From Dactylorhiza incarnata (taxonomy: Eukaryota; Streptophyta; Magnoliopsida; Asparagales; Orchidaceae): a stretch of 64,000 nt of DNA. The stretch lies in NCBI GenBank assembly GCA_033032865.1, contig JAWHQI010000758.1, forward strand, positions 1 to 64,000. The letters are read 5' to 3'. A program made the position numbers and the translations under genes. Under the pieces are notes generated by a model. It did no database searches. It was not told the origin of the DNA and saw only the letters and a program-made list of their open reading frames with translations. Shown here piece after piece: positions 32,115 through 41,886 of this stretch (position 1 is its first letter; every line of letters begins with the position of its first letter).

Positions 32115-35100
32115 ATGTCAGACCGCCAGCTCCCTCCAAGAGACCGATCCGACCACAGTGAAGACTCTTTGTGGGAAGCTCTGGAGCAGACAAAGAGAGA
32201 GGCCGACCAGGCTCGGCAGGCGACTGATCAGCGTCTGGACGCGATCACTCAGGCCCTAACTCTACTAACCGAGCGGTTAGCCCCTCAGCAGGCCGCGGCT
32301 CACCAGGCGGTCACTCCTGTTTTACCTCCTCCACCTCCATACCCGTTCGCGCAAGTCGCTCATTCCCGACCACCACAAGAAGGTTCCGCGGACCGGCCGA
32401 ATTTCTACCAAGAGGCCGCGCGATGTATGCCAGCTCGGGTCCTTGACTTTCAAGGGGCCACCTCTCAGGCCGCTCATTTTCCCTATCCGCCTGAGGTCGC
32501 CGCCTTCCAATCATATCCGGCTGGAGCACCTGCCCGCTCCTATCATGCGGCCTGTCCGCCAATGACCGCAGCCGAGATCCCTTATAACCCTGCTTTCCCT
32601 CTGTACGAGGATGCCGAGGAGAGTTCTCCCTTCACCGACGAAATCCGAGGAGAGCCGGCCCCAAACAACTTTCGAGAACCACGTATGTCAGCATATAGTG
32701 GGGAGTCCGATCCAGCAATACACCTCCGGGCATTTGAATCGGCTGTTGCTCTGAGGACCATCACTGATGCAACAAAGTGCAAGCTCCTGGTGACATCCTT
32801 TGATGGGCAGGCCAGAGAATGGTTCTATGGATTGCATCCTCGATCTATCAGATGCTTTGCGGAGTTGCGTAGAGAATTTCTGCTTCGATTCTCTACCTCT
32901 AAGAAGAGGAAGAATGGTCCGGCAGCCCTATTCGAGATACGACAGCAAGAAAACGAAACGTGGGCCCGTTTCGTCGATCGTTTCCAAAGGGAAATAATGG
33001 AGGTACAAAACGTCGATCCGGAGTTATATAGGGTCGCACTAATGCATGGCCTTAGGGAGGGGCCGCTGAAGTTTGAAGCCCAAATCAGGGAACCAAAGAC
33101 ATATCAAGAAATGATTAGTCTGGCAAACAAATTTATCAGGGGGGAAAAGACTAATCCGGGTTACGTTGCCAAGTTGCTCAGCGACAACGATCAGTTCAAT
33201 TCTGCATCAACCCATCAGCAACGTTATAATCACTCGTCTCGGCCTGATTTCGAGCCTCAGGCTCAAAGGGGAAGGAATCTTAAGCCCAAGCAACCATTCA
33301 TTGGCCATCAACGATTTCAAGATCAGAAACCGCCGTTGGCCATCGCACCCACTCAACCCATGGGAGTTCCGCAAATCATGCCCGTATATCTGCCACAATA
33401 CATCGCACAACCATCTCCACCTATCCCATCCATCCGATATGATGAATCACAAGATTCATTCACCCCACTCAACGTCACCATGAATGAGGTCGTGCAGATT
33501 CTTCAAAAGAGGCCTGACTTTAAAAGGCCCCCTCCTTTGAAATCAGAAGTTCGCAATCGGAACCCAAACCTTTATTGTGAATATCATAAAGAAGAGGGGC
33601 ATCAGACTGAGGATTGCCGGGCCCTCCGGTGGTTGATAGAAAAACTCCTGAAAGAGGGAAAGCTTCGGGGGTTGATTCGGCAAGAAACTCCGGTTGAACC
33701 GCGAGTTGAGAAGAAGAAGGAGGCAGTCGAAGTAACATGGGAGTGTGCTGATGTAGAGGAGGCCGGTGGTTATGGGGATATACATCCCGCAGCCGAATGC
33801 ATAGAGGTGAATGATGTTGGCTCTCTCGGCAACATCTATTGCATCCATGGTGGGGCAGGGATAGAATCCTCCCGAAAATCTAGCATCGGGAGAGTTACAA
33901 AGCAAGAAGTGGCAGTTGCCTCCACTTCTGCCCCGGAAAGGACGGTTGTTACGTTTGGCCAGGAAGATCTCTCCCCAAATGCAAATCCGTTCGATGACGC
34001 GGTGGTGATAAAGGCGGTTATTGAGAATTACGCAGTGCACAAAATTTTGATCGATACCGGCAGCTCGGTTAATCTCATCTTTCGCCAAACGTTTGAGGCC
34101 CTCAAGACTGGAAAGGCCTTACTCTCCACGGAAGGCCCCCTCTATGGCTTCTCAGGAGAAAAGAAGGAAGTGGAGGGGTGCGTGAAGCTTCTGGTATCGC
34201 TGGGGGGCATAACGAAGTTGGTAAACTTCGTAGTGGTGGAAGCCCCAAGTAGCTACTGCGCAATTTTCGGAAGGCCAATCCTGAATGCTTACAGAGCGGT
34301 AGTATCTACTTTCCATTTGGCCTTGAAATTCGCTGCTGAGGGGCGTCAGTATCAGATCCGGAGCGATCCAAAGGTGGCACGCGAATGTTATGTGAAGACA
34401 GTTAATGTGATCACCGAGGCACCACTTCACAAGGCCCAGAATGACATCCAAGAGGTGTCCGAACTCCCTGAAGAAGCTGAGGAAAGCGCGGAATGGAAAG
34501 GGACTTACCTGGAACCTGCCCAGGAGACCCAAGAGATCCCCATTGTTGAAGGGGAAGGGAAGAAGCTGATCATCAACGCCGAGCTATCGGGAGAGGAAAA
34601 GCTCCAATTAACCTCCTGCCTGCTGAATAACTTGGACATCTTCGCTTGGTCGGCGGAAGACATGCCTGGAATAGATCCAGATGTCGCGTGCCATCACCTC
34701 AACGTTTCTCCGGAGTTCAAGCCAATCCAACAGAAGAAGAGGGAGGTAGCAACTAAGCTGGCGGTGCCTATCAAAGAAGAAGTTGCAAAGCTTCTTAAGG
34801 CCAATTTCATTTCTGAAATCCAGTACCCCACCTGGATGTCGAATGTAGTGATGGTGAAAAAGTCTGGGGGGAAATGGCGTATGTGTGTTGATTTCACTAA
34901 ACTCAATAAAGCATGCCCCAAGGATTGTTATCCCTTGCCTCGGATAGATGTTTTGGTAGATTCCGCGGTGGGATATAGTTTTATGAGTTTCTTAGATGCA
35001 TTTTCTGGTTATCACCAGATTAAGATGCATAAGCCTGATATCCCGCATACATCCTTCATTACCAATGATGGATGTTATTGTTATCTCGTCATGCCTTTCG

Positions 35101-37733
35101 GCCTCAAAAATGCGGGGGCAACATATCAGAGGATGATGGACACAGTTTTTGAAAAACAAAAAGGGAGAAATCTGGAAGTATATGTTGATGATCTCCTTCT
35201 AAAAAGTAAAACTTTTTTAATCCATCTGGAAGATCTCGTAGAGACGTTCGCTACTCTACGGAGGTTCAAATTAAAATTAAACCCCTTGAAATGCGTGTTC
35301 GGGGCGAACAAGGGGAAATTTCTTGGACATCTTCTCACTCCTGATGGTCTCGCACCGAACCCAGATAAAGTAAAGGCCATCCTAGACATGACCCCTCCTC
35401 GTAATCCGAAAGAGGTACAGCAACTTGGTGGAAGGTTGGCAGGATTGAGCCGATTCATTTCCAAATCGGGAGATAAAAGCGCTCCGTTCTTCAAAACACT
35501 TAGGGGAGGATCTAAGTTTGAATGGAACGAGGAATGCAATAATGCTTTCGAACAATTGAAAAAGCAATTAACTTCAACCCCCCTTCTTCAAAGCCCTCGC
35601 GAAGGAGAAACACTATTCTTGTACTTGGGGGTGGGCCCTGATGCGATAAGCTCTGTCCTGGTTCGGGAAGAGAAAAAGAAGCAGTTTCCGATATATTATG
35701 TCAGCCATATCCTTAAAGATGCGGAAACTAGATATTCAATCCTGGAGAAATTAGCTTTGGCTTTAGTCATGTCATCACGAAGGCTCCGCCCCTATTTTCA
35801 AGCTCATCCTATTCAGGTGGTTTCAGATCATCCACTGAGGAATATCTTGGAGAAGCCGGAACATTCAGGAAGGTTGGCCAAATGGGCAATCGAGCTAAGC
35901 GAGTTCGAAATACTGTACACTCCCAGAACGGCAATAAAGGCACAAGTATTGGCAGATTTCTTGGTAGACACGATGGAGTCTAATCCAGAGCAGGTAGTGC
36001 AATCTCCTTTGGCTTGGATCATTTATGTGGATGGGGCTTCTGGCAGGAACTCCGTGGGAGCCGGAGTGGTTTTGATCAGTCCAAACGGCATCAGGCTGGA
36101 ACAGGCTATTAGATTCTTCTTTTCAGTTACAAATAACCAGGCCGAATACGAAGCACTCTTGGCCGGCCTGAGACTCGCAAAGGAGCTTGGGATAGAACAT
36201 GTTCATGTGAAAACTGATTCTCTTGTAATGGCCTCGCAGGTTCTGGGGAACTACGAGACAAGAGAACAGATGTTGAGAAAATACCTATTCCTAGCTAAGA
36301 AAGAAATCGGGAGATTCAAATCCTTCATCATCGAGCACATTCCGAGAACGCAGAATGAAGAGGCAGACGAGTTGTCAAAATTTGGTCTTCCATCAGGGGG
36401 AGTAACCTCAGAACTTTTTCATCCGGCAACAGAGGAGACAGAGGAAGAAGAGCTCATGCAGATCGATCAGCATCCTTCCTGGAAAGACCCCTACGAATTG
36501 TTTCTGACAAAAGGAGAATATCATCCATCAATCAAGGACAAAAATAGGTTCAGAAGAAAGGCGGCTTACTACTACTTGATAGCAGGAGTCTTGTACCGAA
36601 AAACTTTGATTTCTCCCTCGGCACGGTGCGTTTCAGAAGAGGAGATCCCGGTCATACTTCAGGAAGTTCATTCTGGGGAGTGTGGTAGCCATTCAGGGGC
36701 GAAAACCTTAGAAAAAAGGATCCTGCGGCAAGGATACTTCTGGCCAACCATGAGAAAGGATGCTGAAGCATTCGCCAAGCGATGTGTCCAGTGCCAAAAG
36801 TTCGCTCCTCTTCAACATTTGCCTGCTCAGTCACTCAGGTCAATAACTGCGCCATGGCCTTTTGCAGTATGGGGAATGGATCTTATGGGGCCTTTCCCAA
36901 TGGCCAGTGGACAACGTCGCTTTATCCTGGTAATGATCGATTATTTCAGTAAGTGGATCGAAGCAAAAGCATTAGCGAGAACTACCACCCAAATTGTCAG
37001 AAACTTCGTCTGGGGAGAAATTATCTGCCGACATGGAATTCCGTTGGCAATCGTCACCGATAATGGCCCACAATTCAACAATCCGGAGATGATAAGCTTC
37101 TGTGATCGGATAGGAATTGATCTTCGGTTTGCCTCAGTACACCATCCAAGGACCAATGGTCAAGTGGAGGCGGCAAACAGGCAAATTCGGCAGCTTTTGA
37201 TGAAAAGAGTCTTGAACCAGAAAGGGAATTGGGCGGACCAACTTCCTTCCATCCTGTGGACCCTTCGTACTACTCCGTCCTCAGCTACCGGGGAGACACC
37301 TTTCAAATTATCTCATGGCTCGGAAGTTGTTGTCCCTGTGGAATTCGAGGTGGTCACTCCGAGGGTTATTTACGCCAAAGAAGGAGGAGAATCCTGGATA
37401 GATGAAAATGGTGAGGCCCTCATGCATAATCTAGATCTAATCGAGGAACTTCAGGATGAAGCAACAATCAGGCAGGAAGAAGTTAAAAGGAGAATGGCAA
37501 AATATTTTGATAAGAATGTCAGAGTGAAGCAGTTTGTAGTCGGGGATTTGGTGTTAAAAAAGGTGGATGCCGCAGCAAGGTCTGGTAATGTTGGAAAGCT
37601 GGATCCTAATTGGGCAGGACCTTTCATCATCAAAGAAGTATCTAAGAATGGGGCCTACCGTCTCCAAACCAGCGAAGGAGAAGACATCCCACGCACGTGG
37701 AGCGGTGACGATCTCAAACGATTCTATCCTTGA
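32115..37733 (+). CDS. gag-pol: I2 gag-pol polyprotein, intact (1872 aa)
   Basis: Start ATG 32115 (MSDRQLPPRDRS), 52 bases after the LTR. Approximate residues: Pro/Gln-rich N terminus 1-175; retrotransposon gag domain ~215-320; zinc knuckle C-x2-H-x4-H-x4-C ~487-500; aspartic protease DTGSSVNLIF ~646; RT ~900-1080 with YVDD at ~1022; a first RNase H ~1165-1260 where the usual catalytic TDAS motif is replaced by LYLGVGPDA; archaeal-type RNase H with Asp ~1305 (YVDGASG), Glu ~1343, Asp ~1367 and Asp ~1417; integrase zinc finger ~1518-1560 (CVQC); catalytic Asp ~1591, Asp ~1648 and Glu ~1684 (DD35E); C-terminal NWAGPF module ~1830; end LKRFYP. This order and the dual RNase H mark the Tat lineage. 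It makes the structural protein and all enzymes for reverse transcription and integration. No frameshift or stop separates gag from pol, so how their ratio is set is unknown. Confidence 0.97.
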   Translation: MSDRQLPPRDRSDHSEDSLWEALEQTKREADQARQATDQRLDAITQALTLLTERLAPQQAAAHQAVTPVLPPPPPYPFAQVAHSRPPQEGSADRPNFYQEAARCMPARVLDFQGATSQAAHFPYPPEVAAFQSYPAGAPARSYHAACPPMTAAEIPYNPAFPLYEDAEESSPFTDEIRGEPAPNNFREPRMSAYSGESDPAIHLRAFESAVALRTITDATKCKLLVTSFDGQAREWFYGLHPRSIRCFAELRREFLLRFSTSKKRKNGPAALFEIRQQENETWARFVDRFQREIMEVQNVDPELYRVALMHGLREGPLKFEAQIREPKTYQEMISLANKFIRGEKTNPGYVAKLLSDNDQFNSASTHQQRYNHSSRPDFEPQAQRGRNLKPKQPFIGHQRFQDQKPPLAIAPTQPMGVPQIMPVYLPQYIAQPSPPIPSIRYDESQDSFTPLNVTMNEVVQILQKRPDFKRPPPLKSEVRNRNPNLYCEYHKEEGHQTEDCRALRWLIEKLLKEGKLRGLIRQETPVEPRVEKKKEAVEVTWECADVEEAGGYGDIHPAAECIEVNDVGSLGNIYCIHGGAGIESSRKSSIGRVTKQEVAVASTSAPERTVVTFGQEDLSPNANPFDDAVVIKAVIENYAVHKILIDTGSSVNLIFRQTFEALKTGKALLSTEGPLYGFSGEKKEVEGCVKLLVSLGGITKLVNFVVVEAPSSYCAIFGRPILNAYRAVVSTFHLALKFAAEGRQYQIRSDPKVARECYVKTVNVITEAPLHKAQNDIQEVSELPEEAEESAEWKGTYLEPAQETQEIPIVEGEGKKLIINAELSGEEKLQLTSCLLNNLDIFAWSAEDMPGIDPDVACHHLNVSPEFKPIQQKKREVATKLAVPIKEEVAKLLKANFISEIQYPTWMSNVVMVKKSGGKWRMCVDFTKLNKACPKDCYPLPRIDVLVDSAVGYSFMSFLDAFSGYHQIKMHKPDIPHTSFITNDGCYCYLVMPFGLKNAGATYQRMMDTVFEKQKGRNLEVYVDDLLLKSKTFLIHLEDLVETFATLRRFKLKLNPLKCVFGANKGKFLGHLLTPDGLAPNPDKVKAILDMTPPRNPKEVQQLGGRLAGLSRFISKSGDKSAPFFKTLRGGSKFEWNEECNNAFEQLKKQLTSTPLLQSPREGETLFLYLGVGPDAISSVLVREEKKKQFPIYYVSHILKDAETRYSILEKLALALVMSSRRLRPYFQAHPIQVVSDHPLRNILEKPEHSGRLAKWAIELSEFEILYTPRTAIKAQVLADFLVDTMESNPEQVVQSPLAWIIYVDGASGRNSVGAGVVLISPNGIRLEQAIRFFFSVTNNQAEYEALLAGLRLAKELGIEHVHVKTDSLVMASQVLGNYETREQMLRKYLFLAKKEIGRFKSFIIEHIPRTQNEEADELSKFGLPSGGVTSELFHPATEETEEEELMQIDQHPSWKDPYELFLTKGEYHPSIKDKNRFRRKAAYYYLIAGVLYRKTLISPSARCVSEEEIPVILQEVHSGECGSHSGAKTLEKRILRQGYFWPTMRKDAEAFAKRCVQCQKFAPLQHLPAQSLRSITAPWPFAVWGMDLMGPFPMASGQRRFILVMIDYFSKWIEAKALARTTTQIVRNFVWGEIICRHGIPLAIVTDNGPQFNNPEMISFCDRIGIDLRFASVHHPRTNGQVEAANRQIRQLLMKRVLNQKGNWADQLPSILWTLRTTPSSATGETPFKLSHGSEVVVPVEFEVVTPRVIYAKEGGESWIDENGEALMHNLDLIEELQDEATIRQEEVKRRMAKYFDKNVRVKQFVVGDLVLKKVDAAARSGNVGKLDPNWAGPFIIKEVSKNGAYRLQTSEGEDIPRTWSGDDLKRFYP

Positions 37734-38090
37734 AACTATTTCTTTTATTCTTTACATCTCTTTTGGTATTGAATGAAAAGCCCTATACTGACATTTCTTC
37801 TTGTCTGATGGTTCTCTGCATCATAAATACAAACACACATATCTCACTCCCCGAACCTCTGAGATATCGCCAAATTCTGCTCGAACCCCCTCGGATTGTA
37901 GTCATAGCGTAAAACCCACCAAGATCGTGTGATGCGGGGAGTTTTCGCACACATGTAGTGGTAGCTTGCCAATTCCGCTGCGGTGGTCTTCAAAACTTTG
38001 GATCCCGGCCGATATCTGACACACCCCTGCATCAAGGGAGGTCTAGGTGATTGTCAGCTCTATCATGCCCCGAAGGGATATAGTTACAGC
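37734..38090. other. I2 spacer, conserved block after the gag-pol stop
   Basis: Nearly identical to 9225-9590 in I1, especially ~37855-38090. No coding potential. Confidence 0.6.
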
Positions 38091-38495
38091 TTTGATGATC
38101 TTTCTGAGGAAAGCAATGTTCGCCGCCGAGGCCCACCTGCCCAACTGATCATCATAGTCTGTGACCATCGAATACTCTTAGGTACTCTCGAAACGGTACC
38201 TAGTTGGGCCCACAACTGAGTTGATCTCTCTGAGGAAAGCAATGTTCGCCGCCGAGGCCCACCTGCCCAATTGATCAACTCGGCTTGTAACCCTAGGCAA
38301 GAGAGCGGATGAGTCGTTTACAGCTCTTATGACCACTTGAGGAAAGCAATGTTCGCCGCCAAGGCCCACCTGCCCACTTGGTCATCTGAGTCTGTACATA
38401 TTTTTTCTTTTTCCCTACAGCTCTTATGACCACTTGAGGAAAGCAATGTTCGCCGCCGAGGCCCACCTGCCCACTTGGTCATTTGAGCCTGTAGG
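38090..38495. repeat. I2 spacer: four core-and-arm hairpins, the last two duplicated
   Basis: Cores start near 38105, 38230, 38338 and 38436. Arms: TGATGATC/GATCATCA, GAGTTGATC/GATCAACTC, then ATGACCA/TGGTCAT twice. The last two units (about 38320-38394 and 38418-38492) are nearly identical, so one arose by a recent tandem duplication of ~98 bases. I1 has only one copy of that type. Confidence 0.85.
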
Positions 38496-38592
38496 ATTAT
38501 TCTTCTTCCCTACAGGGAGGCATTCACTTCTGATGATTTTTATATGGACCACTCAAGGAAAATATTGTTAGAACAGGTGCAGGTGTTCGTCT

Positions 38593-38608
38593 ACCCCAAT
38601 AAAGGGGT
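38593..38608 (+). terminator. AATAAA stem-loop, first copy in I2
   Basis: ACCCCAATAAAGGGGT: compared with I1 (ACCCT...AGGGT) both arms have changed together. A second version, ACCCCAATAAGGGGT, is at 38682-38696 within a ~90-base duplication that includes GTGCAGGTGTTCGTCTACCC. Candidate RNA 3' end signal, inferred. Confidence 0.4.
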
Positions 38609-38609
38609 T

Positions 38610-39215
38610 GTGATATTAAGACCGGACGGTCTGAGTTTTTCAGGCCGATCGGTCTGGTTGAACAGGTGCAGGTGTTCGTCTACCCCAATAAGGGGTTGTG
38701 GTATTAAGACCATGCGGTCTGAGTATTTCAGGCCGAGCGGTCTGGCTGAACATAAGTTAAGACATCTTTTGAAATTGATCATGTTATCACCAGGGTTATA
38801 TTCAAACCGGGCGGGTATGCCCGTCGTCTATTAAGGAAAGTGTTTCTGAATCTGATCGTATGATCGCCCGGGTTGCACTCTAACCGGGCGGATCCGACCG
38901 TTTATTATCAAAATTCCAGAACTGATTATCTGATTGCCCGGGTCGCATTCGAACCGGGCGGGTTCATCCATCCTTTATAAAATCGGATATTTTTTAAACT
39001 AACTATATGATCGCTCGGGTTACATTTTTGATCGGATTGGATCTATCTATCTCTTCGTTCTATCAAGCTAGTATTTTCTGGATCTGGCTATATAATCCGG
39101 GTTGAATTTTAAACCGGCCGGGCATTATCTATCCCTGAATGAATAATCAGAATTGGATATCTCTGGATCTGAATACGTGATCGCTCGGATTGTGTTCTAA
39201 CCGATCAGGTTAAGC
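38610..39215. repeat. I2 spacer: ACCGNNCGGT palindromes and inverted-repeat array
   Basis: ACCGGACGGT (about 38620), GCCGATCGGT (about 38644), ACCATGCGGT (about 38708) and GCCGAGCGGT (about 38734) are followed by CCCGGGTT/AACCGGGC-type pairs at about 38865, 38937 and neighbours to 39210. Fewer pairs than in I1. No gene. Confidence 0.7.
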
Positions 39216-39659
39216 TATTTCTTAGCAAAAGTTATCCTTAGACATGATGGATTATTCGCCAGAGCTGAATTCGAACCGCGTGAAAGATTGTGATTCATTA
39301 CTTATAGCAGCAAGTATTTAATATCTAAAGAAGCCGCGCGGTCCGAATTATGGTCGCATGAATCTATCTGTTATTAGAGATCGAATATCCTGAGATCCAA
39401 ATATATAACCGCGCGGGTTGAACAAAGGATCGTCGAAGACAATCAATCATCACTTGTGCTCAGGCCAAGATGTCCGCACGGTTAGATCATAAAGAGTAAA
39501 GAAAAGAGACAAAGAATCACAAGTAAGTAATGATAGAAGGACAATCAGACAGGTAAAAACTTCTATTTCATTTCTCAAAATATGTTTACAAAATATTGAC
39601 CGCCCGGCCAACAAAAAGAGACCGGCGGTTACAAAAATTAAAGTTAAAAAACGAGGGCA
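39216..39659. other. I2 spacer, region downstream of gene Y
   Basis: AT-rich with isolated CCGCGCGG motifs (about 39334, 39411). Homologous to 10831-11275 of I1. No gene seen. Confidence 0.6.
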
Positions 39660-41529
39660 CTAGTCTGCCGATTTCTTCTTCTTCTTCTTGACAGGAGAAA
39701 TGGGGTCTACGCCATCGATGTCGACCTCCGGCGAATAACCTTCACTTAGCGAAGAGGAGCCGGACGAACTACTGTCGCTAGACCGCCCGGTCTTGCTTGC
39801 AGAGCCGGTAGATCCAGAGGACAAACTATCCTCATCATCGAAGTCATCAGCATCTCCATCCGCGTCGACCTCTTCAGCGGCTTCATCACTTCCATCGCCT
39901 CCTTGATGGAGCACGATCTCCCTGCCCGCGTCGGCTTCGGCCTCCTCGCCCACCTTGGATTTTCCCTTCTTCCTGCGGCTGATTTCGTCAAGCTGCACCT
40001 CCAAGGCGGGGAAGAGGTCGGAGAAGGTGGTTCCGCCGAATCCTTCGGACAGACCGCCCCGGTCTCCCATGAGACCCAAGGCCTTGTTGATCCCTTGGGC
40101 CACATGGGGCAGCACCTCGTCCTGGAAGGACGGGTTGGTCATCTCATATTGCTTCTGCAAGAAAAAGGAAAAATGAATCAGGCCGCTCGGGCTGAACAAA
40201 AGGGACCGCATTGTCTTTTGAAAAACTCACCGCCACGGCTTCTTGAAGCCGCGCGTTCTCTTCTCGAAGCCGCGTGTTCTCCGCGGCCTGTTCCTCGTAT
40301 TTCCTCTCCAGATGTTTCTGAGCAGAAACTAGCCGCTTATACGACAAGGCCATAAAGTGGTTGGCCGAAAATCCCCAGGCGCCGGCTTGAGCCGCTAGCC
40401 GGGGGAGCTCTTCTTCTGGGGTTCTCATCAGTTTCCTTAAGGTCTTTCGACCATACAAGGCGGCCCCGGCGGCTAGGGCATGGCGTTCAATTTTTTCGCT
40501 CCCCCAGGGAGGGAGAGCGGTGGATACCCGAATCCGACTTCCATCCCTGTGCCAAAGGACGGTCGGGTTGCCCTGCAGGTCGGGCGGGTTCCCACTTGAA
40601 CGAAGGATTTCGTAGTCGTCAGAAGAGGTCGGGCCCTCTTCCTCCGAGGATGGCGACCTCTTTCGCCGCTGCCTCTTCTCCCTCTGGGTTAAAACTGGGC
40701 CGGCCGGCGTGACCGGCTTGTTCGCTGGAACGATATGGGCGGCTGCAAAATAAAATCAAAAGTATAATTAAAGAAGGCCGCGCGGTCATATAAAGGCGGT
40801 CTAGAAGAACTTACTATGTTCGGGGAGGATATTCTCAAGCTCCGAGAAAAGCGGGATGTAGTGGTTGATATCAAGCCGCTCCTTCTCAAGGAACGCGAAG
40901 GTGTCCGCCTCGATCTTGCCAACCTGGGGGATCTGGAAGACTTCTTCCCCCCGGACTTGCGGGTTGGTTTGTAACAGCCCGAAGTTACCTTCGAGCATTA
41001 CAAACCGCTCCGACCAGTCGGAGACTTTGTTCGCCAGGTTAACAACCTTCAGCCCGAGGCAGCTGAAGTAGAGGTGCCCTCTGTAAGTCGAAGTCCCCGA
41101 GTCGGATACTGCCCGCACCGAGAAGAACTTCCTGAACAAGTCGATGGAGAATCTAGTTCGCTCGAACCGCAGATAGGAGATGAAGCTGTATATTGAAGCG
41201 ATCGAGTTCGGCGGAAGCTGACCGGGCACAACCCCGTAGTGGTCGAAAATGGCTATGACTTCAAGCGGCAGTGGAAACTTGAAGCCATATTCGAAGTGGT
41301 CAACTGGGATGGCGATCTGGTGCGGACTGGAAGAGTTAATCCGCTCGTCGCGCAAAGGAAGCCGCGCGAGCAGATTGCTCCCTACCATGTGTCTGGCAAT
41401 GAAATCATCTAGTTCGTTCTGAGTAAGGCGGCATTCCGGATGGTCCGCCGAATGGAATGCCAAGGCCGCGTCAGCTCGGACGGCTTTAACTTTAACAGGT
41501 CGCTGCGACTTGTTCTTGGATCGCGCCAT
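39660..41529 (-). CDS. I2 antisense gene Y: Transposase_28-like protein, three exons, intact
   Basis: Exons 41529-40815, 40742-40231 and 40154-39660 (715+512+495) give 573 residues. Donors GTAAGT and GTGAGT and CAG acceptors are conserved with O1, I1 and I3. The N-terminal ~240 residues carry the Transposase_28-like core, the middle has SSSEEEGP acidic runs and a coiled coil (RLREENARLQE), and the C terminus is Asp/Ser-rich with KKKKKKSAD. Exon 3 is three codons longer than in I1 (an insertion of GVDP near the end of the acidic tail). A TATA-like box at 41571-41566 lies ~40 bases upstream. A nuclear role is likely; the biochemical function is unknown. Confidence 0.85.
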
Positions 41530-41886
41530 CTGGAAATCGTGAGAATGACTTCGGCAAATTCTATACTTATAGATTTCTATGATCTGTGAATAGTAAAATC
41601 ATGTCACGGCTATACATTCTGACCGTGCGGTCAATGGCTTATGTGGTTAGATTCACCAGAAATATGAAAGAAGCAAAGGCATCCAGAAAAAACAGAAATA
41701 AGCATACATCACAGTTCGCCCGACCGGAAAACAGTTCGAATGAAACATAAGATTTAAACAAGGCATAAAGTACAGCGGTTAAAACAAGAGACCGCGCGAG
41801 TTGTTCAAATAAAAGACAAGAATAGAGAAGAACATTGTCCAGATCAACAAGCCACATTCATAATACAAGTTATATTCAAATATTGG
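41530..41886. promoter_or_regulatory. I2 X-Y intergenic region
   Basis: Holds the Y TATA-like box (41571-41566, minus) and ACCGTGCGGT (about 41622). The short open frame in this region has no conserved counterpart outside I3 and is not supported as a gene. Confidence 0.55.

Noticed and set aside
32115..37733. Integrated plant pararetrovirus (caulimovirus-like)
   Set aside because: LTRs, TSDs and an integrase are present and there is no movement protein or coat-protein motif; the domain order is Ty3/gypsy Tat.
41639..41857. Small hydrophobic protein in the X-Y intergenic region (also 52994-53212)
   Set aside because: Found only in the two nearly identical copies I2 and I3, overlaps the promoter region of Y, and not conserved in I1 or O1.
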